Part shown: positions 27,689 to 36,546 of the stretch, piece after piece
Position numbering within the stretch: position 1 is the first letter of the stretch
How the letters are laid out: each line of letters opens with the position of its first letter
Assembly (NCBI RefSeq): GCF_008122265.1
Contig: NZ_CP043042.1
Location: 1,612,001 to 1,676,000 of the forward strand
Origin: Marinobacter fonticola
GTDB taxonomy: Bacteria > Pseudomonadota > Gammaproteobacteria > Pseudomonadales > Oleiphilaceae
Direction of reading: 5' to 3'
Length of the DNA stretch: 64,000 bases
Translations under genes and position numbers: made by a program
The notes under the pieces: model-generated
What the model was told of the DNA's origin: nothing
Seen by the model: the letters and a program-made list of their open reading frames with translations, nothing else
Databases searched by the model: none

Positions 27689-29140
27689 GTGATCAAGAGC
27701 TTCTACTGGCATGACTACGAGACGTTCGGCGCCGATCCGATCCACGATAGGCCGTCCCAATTCGCCGGCGTGCGCACAGATGCCGACCTCAACGTCATCG
27801 AGGAACCCCTGGTCATCTATTGCCAGCCTACCGAGGATTACGTTCCCGATCCGGTTGCCTGCCTGATTACTGGCATCACACCTCAGAAGGCGAGAGCCGA
27901 GGGCTATCCCGAGGCCGAGTTCATCGACCTGATCCATCATGCTTTTAGCCAGCCGGGCACCTGCGCAGTGGGTTACAACAGCCTCCGTTTCGACGACGAA
28001 GTCACGCGCCATACCCTCTACCGCAACCTGCGCGATCCCTATGCCCGTGAATGGCAGAACGGCAACTCCCGGTGGGATATTATCGACATGGTGCGGCTGA
28101 CGTATGCCCTGCGGCCGGAGGGCATCAACTGGCCCAAAAAAGAGGACGGTACACCGAGTTTCCGGCTGGAGGAACTTACGGTCGCCAATGGCATCAGTCA
28201 TGAGGCCGCGCACGACGCCATGTCCGATGTTGAGGCAACCCTTGCCCTGGCTCGCCTGATCCGGGAAAAGCAGCCTAAACTTTTTCAGTATGTGCTGGAG
28301 CACAAAGACAAGCATTCGGCCCGAGCCATGCTTGATCTGGCGTCCTTCAAGCCCGTTTTTCATGTTTCCAGCAAATACCCTGCAACCATCGGCTGCTGTG
28401 CGATGGTGGCGCCCGTGGCGCAGCATCCGGTCAACCGCAATGCGGTGATCGTCTATGACTTGCGCCATGATCCCGGCGAACTGATCGAGGCGACGCCCGA
28501 GCAGATCCGCAACCGGGTCTTTACCTCTCAGGCTGCGCTGGGAGAGGACACGGCGCGCTTTCCCCTCAAAGCCATTCACTTGAATAAGTGCCCAATCCTA
28601 GCCCCCGCTACCATGCTCAAGTCTCTTTCCGCGGAGCGACTGGACGAGTTGCAACTGAACGGCGAGGTGCTCAGATCGAACTTGCAGAAGTTGCGCGCCG
28701 CGCCGGGGATAACGGAACGTATCACCGAAGCTTTCCAGCCTCAGGAGAACGGGCCGGGCGATTTGACGGATCCCGACGAACAGCTATACGCGGGCGGCTT
28801 CCTGACACCGAATGATCGCAAACGGCTTGACCAGCTGCTGCTTCAGCCCATTGATGTCATAGGAGAGGCGGTTCCCGCGTTCGACGATCCCAGACTTGAG
28901 GAAATGGTCTTCCGCTACCGCGCCCGGAATTTTCCCCAAACATTGCAGGCCGAAGAGCAGGAGCGCTGGGAACAATTTAGGCAGCAACGGCTGATGCAGC
29001 CCAAGGCCGGTTGGCGTTCGCTAGAAGGCTTCTTTGCGGATGTACAGCAACGATTGCAGGCGGAGGATCTCAAACCCCGAGAACGCCATTTGCTCGAAGA
29101 GCTGGCGCTGTACGGTGAGTCGCTGATTCCCTACGTTTGA
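27689..29140 (+). CDS. sbcB: Exodeoxyribonuclease I
   Basis: A 483-residue 3'-5' single-strand DNA exonuclease involved in recombination and mismatch repair. DEDDh catalytic residues Asp9 and Glu11 occur in FYWHDYETFG, with later motifs in VGYNSLRFDDEVTRH and in HDAMSDVEATLALARL. The SH3-like and C-terminal helical parts are present, giving a length close to E. coli ExoI (475). The start is taken as GTG 27689, ten bases after GAGG; a TTG at 27680 lies too close to that site. Confidence 0.93.
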   Translation: MIKSFYWHDYETFGADPIHDRPSQFAGVRTDADLNVIEEPLVIYCQPTEDYVPDPVACLITGITPQKARAEGYPEAEFIDLIHHAFSQPGTCAVGYNSLRFDDEVTRHTLYRNLRDPYAREWQNGNSRWDIIDMVRLTYALRPEGINWPKKEDGTPSFRLEELTVANGISHEAAHDAMSDVEATLALARLIREKQPKLFQYVLEHKDKHSARAMLDLASFKPVFHVSSKYPATIGCCAMVAPVAQHPVNRNAVIVYDLRHDPGELIEATPEQIRNRVFTSQAALGEDTARFPLKAIHLNKCPILAPATMLKSLSAERLDELQLNGEVLRSNLQKLRAAPGITERITEAFQPQENGPGDLTDPDEQLYAGGFLTPNDRKRLDQLLLQPIDVIGEAVPAFDDPRLEEMVFRYRARNFPQTLQAEEQERWEQFRQQRLMQPKAGWRSLEGFFADVQQRLQAEDLKPRERHLLEELALYGESLIPYV

Positions 29141-29154
29141 GTCGGAAGATCCGG

Positions 29155-30009
29155 CTAGCCTTTTTTGCGAGACGCTTTCTTAGGCTTTTCAGCCTTTCCG
29201 CTGCTGTCCACCGCTGCGGACTTGGGCGTTGACGCCGACTTACCCGGGCCGTCCTCGACTGGCTTGGCAAAGGCGTCGCGGATCTTTGCCACCTCTGCCT
29301 CTTGCTCAGCGGCAAAATGCAGGGACATTTCAAAGCTCTGGCGAGTGAACGCCAACACCTTCTCAAAGCCTTCATCCGAAAGTTGCCGGGCCTCGTCGTG
29401 GCCACGGAAGATATTAATAAACTGACGCTCGCGTTCGAACTGCAGCGGGAGTCTGCCCACGCCCCAGTCGTTAAGAACTCGCCAGGCTTCGGGATTGTAG
29501 TTGCGCGTATAACGCAGGATAAAAGGGATGGGGTCGTTTCGGGCCACCAGCGCCGCCAGACGCAGAATCAGTTCGAAGGAGAGCGTTGCGGTGCCATTTT
29601 CTATCGCCTCGAGGAAGTTTTTGTCACGCAGATCCAGTGCATCGGCCATTTCGCTCAGAGTGAGGCCCGCAACTTCGCGAATGTCTTTTAGCGAATCGCC
29701 TGCGGCAAGCATCATCCGAAGCTGATCTTGGGACTTGAGCAGCGCGCGGCCGGCCTTCATCGAGGCATCTGTCGTGCGTAGGGCGAAACGAAAGGCCGAA
29801 CCGGTGAAGTCCGACAGCCGATCCACCAGCGAGTCTTCTTCGCTATTGTCTTTCGGCTTCTGCTTTGACGGGGTGTCGGATCCCGGCGTACCGGTCAGGG
29901 GTGGTACGCCCAAGGCCTCCGCCTGCTGCATGGATTGGATCGCGTGTAGCGTGTCCATGAGCAGACTTTCGAGGGCAAGGGCTTTATTGCGTTCGCTATC
30001 GGTGGCCAT
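29155..30009 (-). CDS. Helix-turn-helix (XRE-like) protein
   Basis: A 284-residue protein. A Pro/Ser/Lys/Asp-rich N-terminal part is followed by an XRE-like HTH at about residues 106-160 (SLKDIREVAGLTLSEMADALDL, then FLEAIENGTATLSFELILRLAAL). After it come a conserved aromatic region (FILRYTRNYNPEAWRVLNDWGVG) and a Lys/Ala/Ser-rich tail. It may regulate transcription, but the regulon is unknown. It lies 34 nt downstream of prc on the same strand, so it probably shares its transcript; it converges with sbcB with only 14 nt between stops. Confidence 0.75.
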   Translation of the reverse strand: MATDSERNKALALESLLMDTLHAIQSMQQAEALGVPPLTGTPGSDTPSKQKPKDNSEEDSLVDRLSDFTGSAFRFALRTTDASMKAGRALLKSQDQLRMMLAAGDSLKDIREVAGLTLSEMADALDLRDKNFLEAIENGTATLSFELILRLAALVARNDPIPFILRYTRNYNPEAWRVLNDWGVGRLPLQFERERQFINIFRGHDEARQLSDEGFEKVLAFTRQSFEMSLHFAAEQEAEVAKIRDAFAKPVEDGPGKSASTPKSAAVDSSGKAEKPKKASRKKG

Positions 30010-30043
30010 GAATGGCGTCCCGCCTGTCAGGTACCAGCCCGAC

Positions 30044-32215
30044 TCAGAATTTCTCTGTGGTGTTACGTGCCTGAGCGGTAATGCGCTCCGGGTGGATCAT
30101 GGAGGCCATACGGGAATCCAATTCAAGCATATCCGCCATAATATGCCCGCCCTCGCGGACGATGAAGTCGAGCTGATCGTCACCGTCCGGGTCGGCTGCC
30201 TCTGCTTCCTGATGGTTTTCCAGTGCTGTCCAGTCCTCAAAAGGCTCTTTACCCTGCAACTGACGGCGGGCATTGGCGATCTTAAGCTGGCGTGACTCCA
30301 ACTGGTCCTGGTAGGTTTCACGCTCGCTATAGTTGAGGCTGACCCATTCCCGATCACGCTGGCTATTGAGTAGCTGGATTTCGTCTTCCAGAAGCTGGAA
30401 TTCGGGGCTCTTGGAGAAACGATCTTCATGGCGACGACGCAACTCTTCGATCACGCCACTGAAATCAAAGTATCGCGCATGCGGTACAGCCTCGATTTGG
30501 TCCCAGGGCAGGGCACCTTCCAATGCATCTTCGCCGATTTCGTCCTTATTAATGCGCGTCGGAATAGTAATGTCGGGAATCACGCCCTTATGCTGGGTCG
30601 ATCCGCCGGACACCCGGTAGAACTTGGACTGGGTGATTTTTAGCTGGCCATGGTTCAGTGGGCGAACGGCCTGAACGGTTCCCTTGCCAAAGGTTTGAGA
30701 GCCAACGACCAAGCCGCGCCCGTAATCCTGGATTGCGCCCGCGAAGATTTCCGAAGCGGAGGCGCTCATGCGGTTGACCAGTACCACCAGCGGACCGGAA
30801 TAGGCCACGGAGGGATCTTCGTCGGTCAGAACGCTGACATCGTTGTCCGCGTTGCGAATTTGCACTGTAGGCCCTTCGTCGATGAAGAGCCCGACCAAAT
30901 CGCTGGCTTCCTGCAAAGCACCGCCGCCGTTGTTGCGCAGATCGATCACCAGTCCTTCCATACCTTTTGTTTTAAGGTCGCTGATCAGTTTGCGAACGTC
31001 TCGGGTGGTACTTTTATAGTTGGGGTCACCGGCTTGCATGGCCTGGAAGTCGGCGTAGAAGGTCGGGATATCGATCACGCCCACTTTATAAGGCTGACCG
31101 TTGCGCTCCAGTTCGATGAGATCGCTTTGAGCGGACTGCTCTTCCAGCTTGACCTCGTCACGGGTGATGGCGATGCCGCGGGTTACCGTCTCGTCAGAGG
31201 CGCTCGCCGGAATGACTTCGAGGCGAACTACCGATTCGCGCGGGCCACGGATCAAATCAACCACTTCATCCAGGCGCCAGCCAATCACGTTGGTGAAGTC
31301 TTCGTCTTTTCCCTGGGCCACGCCGACAATGCGATCGCCCGGCTTGAGCTGACCTTGTTTGGAAGCGGGGCCGCCGGGCACCATGCGCACGACCTTGGTG
31401 TACTCATTATCAGACTGCAGTACGGCGCCGATCCCTTCCAAAGACAGGCTCATGTTGATGTTGAAGTTTTCGGACGTTCGCGGCGAAAAATAAGAGGTGT
31501 GCGGATCCCAAAGTCCTGCAAAGGCATTCATGTAACTCTGGAAGGCATCCTCACTACGGGCCTGCATGGCGCGGGTGCGCTGGCTCTCGTAGCGCCGGGT
31601 GAGGGAGGTGACGATCTCTTCGTCATCCTTGCCATTAATACGCTGAGCAAGAATGGCGTTCTTGATACGGCGTCTCCAGATCGCGTCCAGCGCTTCCTTG
31701 TCCTGCGCCCAGGGCTCTTCTGCGCGATCCAGCTTAAGGCGGTCTTCGCTGTCGAACTCGAATTCATCGACGCCGTCGGTCACCAACTCCAGTGCGTAGT
31801 CCAGGCGCTCGATGACCCGTTTCTGAAACAGGTTGTAAATCTGGAAAGCCGGATCCAGCTGGCCGGTCTTCAGTGCGGCATCGAGCTTGGTGCGCCAGGG
31901 CGAAAAACGCTCGATATCGCCCTGCAAGAAATACATGCGCTGGCCGTCGAGCTGGTCGAGATAAGCATCGAATACGCGCTCCGAGAGTTCGCTGTCGATC
32001 CGCTGCTCGCGGAAGTGGGTGAACTGAAGCTGGCGGGATATCAGGATATTGGCACGGGCCTGATCGATAGTTGGCGATACCGGTTCAAACGATTTTTCGG
32101 CCTCCTTATCGAGAGCCGCAATCACGGCCGAAGAAGTAACCATCAGGCCTAGAGCCAGCGCTACGCCGGAGGACCGAAGACGAGATAAGTTAGGCTTGCG
32201 GATCGTCATTGGCAT
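30044..32215 (-). CDS. prc: Tail-specific (carboxy-terminal) protease Prc
   Basis: A 723-residue periplasmic S41 protease that degrades proteins from their C-terminus and trims penicillin-binding proteins and hydrolases. A signal sequence (about residues 10-34) is followed by the N-terminal helical domain, a PDZ domain (GIGAVLQSDNEYTKVVRMVPGGPA), and the S41 core. The catalytic Ser486 (in NRMSASASE) and Lys511 (in TFGKGTVQ) are 25 residues apart as in E. coli Prc. The C-terminal domain is present. The start is ATG 32215; a second ATG two codons on is possible. Confidence 0.95.
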   Translation of the reverse strand: MPMTIRKPNLSRLRSSGVALALGLMVTSSAVIAALDKEAEKSFEPVSPTIDQARANILISRQLQFTHFREQRIDSELSERVFDAYLDQLDGQRMYFLQGDIERFSPWRTKLDAALKTGQLDPAFQIYNLFQKRVIERLDYALELVTDGVDEFEFDSEDRLKLDRAEEPWAQDKEALDAIWRRRIKNAILAQRINGKDDEEIVTSLTRRYESQRTRAMQARSEDAFQSYMNAFAGLWDPHTSYFSPRTSENFNINMSLSLEGIGAVLQSDNEYTKVVRMVPGGPASKQGQLKPGDRIVGVAQGKDEDFTNVIGWRLDEVVDLIRGPRESVVRLEVIPASASDETVTRGIAITRDEVKLEEQSAQSDLIELERNGQPYKVGVIDIPTFYADFQAMQAGDPNYKSTTRDVRKLISDLKTKGMEGLVIDLRNNGGGALQEASDLVGLFIDEGPTVQIRNADNDVSVLTDEDPSVAYSGPLVVLVNRMSASASEIFAGAIQDYGRGLVVGSQTFGKGTVQAVRPLNHGQLKITQSKFYRVSGGSTQHKGVIPDITIPTRINKDEIGEDALEGALPWDQIEAVPHARYFDFSGVIEELRRRHEDRFSKSPEFQLLEDEIQLLNSQRDREWVSLNYSERETYQDQLESRQLKIANARRQLQGKEPFEDWTALENHQEAEAADPDGDDQLDFIVREGGHIMADMLELDSRMASMIHPERITAQARNTTEKF

Positions 32216-32533
32216 GTCAGTTAATCTATATAGGTGAAGGTTCTAGCCATACGCTGTCATTATAACCAAGCGTATACGGTATCCGGCAGGCAATCCCTAC
32301 GAAAGACCCGGGCGATTAAATTCATTGTAGGCAAGCGGGAACCCGGTTGCTACCGGCCATCGAGGGCAAGGGGATGACAATCTGTCCATATTAAAGACAA
32401 ATTTATGGCTGGAAAATGCGGCCGGGGTTCGCCTTTTACAGCCCGGCCTTGAGGGCTTGGTGGCAATATAGGCGGTCCGTTCGGCAGTTGAGGCTGGGCT
32501 CGCCTTTAACTGGCAAGCCCAACGTTAAGGGCG
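32216..32533. other. Intergenic region upstream of prc (318 nt)
   Basis: Carries the prc promoter region on the minus strand and the 3' flank of the fatty-acid gene pair. Apart from the hairpin at 32493-32523, I see no repeats or coding frame worth calling. Confidence 0.6.
32493..32523 (-). terminator. Hairpin after the beta-oxidation gene pair
   Basis: On the minus strand GTTGGGCTTGCC and GGCGAGCCCAGC pair over 12 positions with two mismatches around a 7-nt loop, starting 11 nt after the hydroxyacyl-CoA dehydrogenase stop. No T-run follows, so it may be a weak terminator or a 3'-end stabiliser. Confidence 0.4.
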
Positions 32534-34684
32534 CTACTTGAAATGCTCGTTGCGCTCCGCTTTGTCCCGCAACAACTGGGGCGGACTAAAGCGATCTCCG
32601 AACTGTTCGGCCAGCGCTTCGGCTCGTTTGGCGAAATCCCGCACACCGTAATGATTGATGAATTGGATGGCCCCACCGCTCCAGGCAGCGAAACCAATGC
32701 CGAAGATGCTGCCCACATTGGCGTCCTCGACCGTCCGCAGTACACCCTCTTCGAGGCAGCGGACCGTCTCGATGGACTGAATGAACAACAAGCGGTCCTT
32801 CAGTGTTTGCAAATCCACGCTTGCCGCCTTGGTCCGGTCGGTAAAGGCGTCGATCAAGCCCGGCCAAATCTGCTTTTTGCCGGACTCGGGGTACGTATAG
32901 AAACCGGCTCCGGCAGCCTTGCCTTTGCGGTTGTGCTCATCGACCATGGCATCGATGACCGCTTCGGCGGGATGAGGCGTCCAATTGTGTCCGGCAGCTT
33001 CGATATCCTTGCGGCTTTGATTTCGTACATGCTGGATCAAGGTCAAACTGACCTCGTCACACACGGCTAACGGTCCCACTGGCATACCGGCTAGCACGCC
33101 AGCGTTTTCGATGCTGGCGGGATGAATGCCCTCCTTGACCATCGCTACGCCCTCGTTAACGAACGTGCCAAAAACGCGGGAAGTGAAGAAGCCCCTGCTG
33201 TCATTCACGACAATGGGGATCTTGCCGATCTGCAGCACGTAATCGAAGGCGCGGGCCAGGGTATCGTCCGAGGTTTGTTCACCGACGATGATCTCCACCA
33301 ACTGCATCTTGTCTACCGGTGAGAAAAAGTGCAGTCCGATGAACCGCTCGGAATGGGCTGACGCTTCCGCGAGCTGCGTGATGGGAATGGTGGAGGTGTT
33401 GGACGCGAACAATCCGTTTGCGACCAGTTTCTGCTCGGCTTCGCGGGTCACTTTCGCCTTTAGTTCGCTATCCTCGAATACGGCTTCGATAATCAGATCG
33501 CACCCGGCCAAGTCATCACTCATGTCAGTGGCTTTAATGCGATTAAGAATGGCCTGGCTCTGGTCTTTGCTTATCTGGCCCCGGCTGACCTTCTTGTCGA
33601 GCAACTTCTGCGAGTAGCCTTTGCCTTTTTCCGCATTGTCGATAGAAATGTCCTTAAGGACGACATCGACACCGCGCATTGCGGTCGAGAAGGCAATTCC
33701 GGCGCCCATCATGCCGGCCCCCAGCACGCCTACTTTCGAGAATTTTGCGCGTTCCACGCCGCTCGGGCGACTGCTGCCGGCCTTGATAGCATTGAGTTGG
33801 AACCAGAAGGTGCCGGTCATATTCTTGGCCACCTGACCGATAACCAGTTCGGTGAAGTAGCGGGTTTCGATTTTCTCCGCGTTGTCGTAGTCGACCTGGG
33901 CACCTTCGACCACCGCGGAGAGGATCGCTTCCGGAGCAGGATAGCAGCCCTTGGTTTTCTGCTTGAGCATAGCCGGGGCGATGGCCAGCTTCTGCGCCAT
34001 GGCAGGATGCTGCGGCCCGCCGCCGGGAATCTTGAAGCCTTTTTTGTCCCAAGGCTGCTGGCAATCCGGATTAGCCTCGATGAACGTCTTGGCCTGCTGG
34101 ATCAGCTCGTCGGCATCGCTGGCCAGCGCGTCGATCATGCCCAGCTTCAATGCAGTTTTCGGATTCGCCTTCTTGCCTTCCATCAAGTAGGGGAAAGACG
34201 GCTCCAGGCCGATAATGCGGGGCAGACGCTGGGTTCCGCCGCCACCCGGTAGCAGGCCCAGGGTGACCTCGGGCAGTCCAAGTTGAATGCTGTCGTCGTC
34301 GAGAACCACGCGGTGATGGCAGGCCAGGCAAAGCTCAAGGCCACCGCCGAGGGCCGAGCCATTGATAGCCGCCACGACCGGCTTGCCACAGGTTTCCAGG
34401 GCCCGCATCTGGCGCTTGAGGCGGGTAACCATCGCTTCGAACTCGCCGGCTTGATCCGGAGTGACTTTGTAAAGCTCGTTCAAGTCGCCGCCCGCGAAGA
34501 ACGTCTTTTTGCCCGAGGTGACAATAATGCCTTTCAGCGTACCCAGGTCATGTTCGATGCGTGCCAGGGTGTCCGCCAGTGCCTCGCGGAACGCTGCATT
34601 CATGGTGTTGGCGGACTGGCCCGGCATGTCGATGGTGAGGGTCAGGATATTTTTGTCGTCGATGTCGTAACGAATTGCAGTCAT
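32534..34684 (-). CDS. Bifunctional enoyl-CoA hydratase / 3-hydroxyacyl-CoA dehydrogenase (FadB/FadJ type)
   Basis: A 716-residue beta-oxidation enzyme. The N-terminal hydratase domain has the two catalytic glutamates, Glu117 (GGGLELCLACHH) and Glu139 (GLPEVTLGLLPGGGG), next to the oxyanion hole. The C-terminal dehydrogenase domain has the NAD-binding GAGMMGAG at 322-329 and a GLHFFSPVDKM segment with the catalytic histidine. The sequence is closer to the short-type Pseudomonas proteins paired with an acetyl-CoA acyltransferase (PA1737/PA1736-like) than to E. coli FadB. It follows the thiolase gene by 24 nt, so the two probably form one operon and complex. Confidence 0.92.
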   Translation of the reverse strand: MTAIRYDIDDKNILTLTIDMPGQSANTMNAAFREALADTLARIEHDLGTLKGIIVTSGKKTFFAGGDLNELYKVTPDQAGEFEAMVTRLKRQMRALETCGKPVVAAINGSALGGGLELCLACHHRVVLDDDSIQLGLPEVTLGLLPGGGGTQRLPRIIGLEPSFPYLMEGKKANPKTALKLGMIDALASDADELIQQAKTFIEANPDCQQPWDKKGFKIPGGGPQHPAMAQKLAIAPAMLKQKTKGCYPAPEAILSAVVEGAQVDYDNAEKIETRYFTELVIGQVAKNMTGTFWFQLNAIKAGSSRPSGVERAKFSKVGVLGAGMMGAGIAFSTAMRGVDVVLKDISIDNAEKGKGYSQKLLDKKVSRGQISKDQSQAILNRIKATDMSDDLAGCDLIIEAVFEDSELKAKVTREAEQKLVANGLFASNTSTIPITQLAEASAHSERFIGLHFFSPVDKMQLVEIIVGEQTSDDTLARAFDYVLQIGKIPIVVNDSRGFFTSRVFGTFVNEGVAMVKEGIHPASIENAGVLAGMPVGPLAVCDEVSLTLIQHVRNQSRKDIEAAGHNWTPHPAEAVIDAMVDEHNRKGKAAGAGFYTYPESGKKQIWPGLIDAFTDRTKAASVDLQTLKDRLLFIQSIETVRCLEEGVLRTVEDANVGSIFGIGFAAWSGGAIQFINHYGVRDFAKRAEALAEQFGDRFSPPQLLRDKAERNEHFK

Positions 34685-34708
34685 GGTTGGATCCTTCTCC
34701 GTCCCGGC

Positions 34709-35917
34709 TTAGCAGCGCTCGATGATGGTTGCGATACCCATACCGCCGCCCACGCACAGGGTTGCGAGCCCGTAGCGCTGCTCGCGTCTTTCCAGTTCGT
34801 CCAGCAGGGTGCCGAGAATCATTGCGCCGGTGGCGCCCAGGGGGTGGCCCATAGCGATGGCGCCGCCGTTAACGTTGACTTTATCGTCCGGGACGCTCAA
34901 TTCGCGCTGGAACCGCATCACCACCGAGGCAAAGGCCTCGTTGACCTCGAACAAATCAATGTCGTCGACGCGCAGTCCCGCTTTTTTTAACGCCTTGCGA
35001 GCGGCCGGAGCCGGGCCGGTAAGCATGATCGTTGGGTCGGTGCTGGTGACCGCCGTGGCGACGATACGGGCCCTGGGCAGGAGGCCCATCTCGCGGCCCT
35101 TGGACTCGCTGCCTATCAGCATGGCTGTGGCGCCGTCGACGATGCCCGAGGAGTTGCCGGCATGGTGCACGTGGTTGATCCTTTCCACGGCGTGGTATTT
35201 CTCGCGGGCCACGCCGTCGAAACCCATTTCGCCCATCATTTGAAACGAAGGCTTGAGCTGGGCAAGGGATTCCAGCGTTGTGCCCGCGCGGACATGCTCG
35301 TCACGATCGAGTATCAGCACGCCGTTCTGGTCTGAGACAGGAACGATTGAGCGCTGGAAGTAACCGTTGGCCCAGGCTGCTGCGGCTTTCTTCTGAGAAT
35401 TCACTGCAAACCGGTCCACATCCTCGCGACTGAAACCTTCGATGGTTGCAATAAGATCGGCGCCGATGCCCTGGGGCATGAAGCCTGTCTTGAGATTGGT
35501 TTCCGGGTCCGTCGCCCAGGCGCCGCCATCGGATCCCATGGGAACACGGGACATGGCTTCTATACCGCCGGCAACCACCAGGTCTTCCCAGCCGGAGCGA
35601 ACCTTCATGGCGGCAAGGTTGACGGCCTCCAGGCCGGATGCGCAGAAACGGTTAAGGGTTACACCAGCCACCACATCATCCCATTGGGCGGCTAGAGCGG
35701 CTGTTTTGGCAATATCCGCGCCCTGATCGCCGATGGCGGTGACGCAGCCCATCACGATATCGTCCACCTGTGCGGTATCGAGTTCGTTGCGGCTCTGCAG
35801 CGCCTTTAGCACAAGGGTTAGCAGTGTGATCGGCTTGACGCTGTGAAGCGCGCCATCCCGCTTGCCGCGCCCCCGCGGCGTGCGCACCGCATCGAAAATA
35901 TACGCGTCTGTGGTCAT
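34709..35917 (-). CDS. Acetyl-CoA acyltransferase (thiolase)
   Basis: A 402-residue thiolase that cleaves 3-ketoacyl-CoA in beta-oxidation. Catalytic residues are visible: nucleophile Cys92 in NRFCASG, His358 in AMGHPLGA, and Cys388 in [17 protein letters not shown] precedes the ATG. Together with the downstream hydratase/dehydrogenase it makes a complete last half of a beta-oxidation cycle. The order thiolase first, FadB-like second, is the reverse of the E. coli fadBA operon. Confidence 0.93.
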   Translation of the reverse strand: MTTDAYIFDAVRTPRGRGKRDGALHSVKPITLLTLVLKALQSRNELDTAQVDDIVMGCVTAIGDQGADIAKTAALAAQWDDVVAGVTLNRFCASGLEAVNLAAMKVRSGWEDLVVAGGIEAMSRVPMGSDGGAWATDPETNLKTGFMPQGIGADLIATIEGFSREDVDRFAVNSQKKAAAAWANGYFQRSIVPVSDQNGVLILDRDEHVRAGTTLESLAQLKPSFQMMGEMGFDGVAREKYHAVERINHVHHAGNSSGIVDGATAMLIGSESKGREMGLLPRARIVATAVTSTDPTIMLTGPAPAARKALKKAGLRVDDIDLFEVNEAFASVVMRFQRELSVPDDKVNVNGGAIAMGHPLGATGAMILGTLLDELERREQRYGLATLCVGGGMGIATIIERC

Positions 35918-36263
35918 GGTTTCCCCTAGAGGTCAAGGAAGGTGGGTGTTGTGGTTATAAATGGTCGCAAACCGCCACCTTAGCCCGTAGGTCAAAACGG
36001 TGTAATGGCGGTCGCTGCCAATCGAATTGACGAAACTGCTCACGGCAGGGCCGAGTGTGCTTTTTGCATAGAACGGTTCAAAGTCCGAATAAGCTGACAG
36101 AAAGCCGTTCCGCTTCTAATCTTGATTGAGACACAAATTCTTTTGTTTAAGAAAGAAATGCTCCTGATTAAGACTGACGTAGGCTTGATCGAGGCCCTTG
36201 ATTGAGAACCGATTGAGGCCCTTGATTGAGAACCAGAGGTACGGCGGCAAAAGGCGAGATGTT
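35918..36263. other. Divergent intergenic region thiolase / comFB (346 nt)
   Basis: Expected to hold the promoter of the thiolase operon on one strand and of the ComFB-family gene on the other. It contains a duplicated 24-bp unit (annotated separately). A+T-rich sequence lies near 36105-36165, but no hexamers are strong enough to name. Confidence 0.6.
36187..36234. repeat. Tandem duplication of a 24-bp unit
   Basis: Two adjacent 24-bp copies differing at one base (GATCGAGG versus GATTGAGG at the start, both ending CTTGATTGAGAACC). Each unit itself contains GATTGAG-like half repeats, so the spacing of GAT[CT]GAG is regular. It sits in the leader of the ComFB-family gene, ending 29 nt before the start codon. 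Confidence 0.8.
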
Positions 36264-36527
36264 ATGTCCCTGCTCGATACGATCGACAATTTTTATGAAA
36301 AGCTGGTGGCCGACGCGGTGGAGGCCACCCGGCAACCCGATGATGATGCGGACTTTCTGGGGGATGTGATGTGCGTGGCGCTGAACCGGCTGCCGCCACG
36401 TTATTACCGGCACACAATCGACATGAAGTTCTATCTGGCTGATCCGGAAATGGAAGAAATGCGGGAGAAGGTAAGGCGCAGGGTCAACGAGGCGCGAGAA
36501 TTTGTCCGGAACCACCAGCGCGACTAA
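36264..36527 (+). CDS. ComFB-family protein
   Basis: A small, 87-residue protein matching the late-competence ComFB family. The N-terminal DTIDNFYEKLVADAV is followed by DVMCVALNRLPPRYYRHTIDMKFYL and a basic helical end. ComFB-like proteins have been reported in other bacteria to bind cyclic dinucleotides; whether this one does is untested. The ATG at 36264 is preceded by AAGGCGAG. The frame is open upstream to 36198, across the repeats, but those residues are not ComFB-like. It converges with the DUF349 gene, with 19 nt between stops. Confidence 0.85.
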   Translation: MSLLDTIDNFYEKLVADAVEATRQPDDDADFLGDVMCVALNRLPPRYYRHTIDMKFYLADPEMEEMREKVRRRVNEAREFVRNHQRD

Positions 36528-36546
36528 CGCGGTGGCTCCGGAAGGC

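Noticed and set aside
27578..28579. 333-codon frame antisense to sbcB, crossing the 17-bp repeats
   Set aside because: It has no family features, while exonuclease I on the other strand is certain.
30650..32152. 500-codon open frame antisense to prc
   Set aside because: It mirrors the codon structure of the S41 protease gene, which has full catalytic motifs; the antisense product has no domain.
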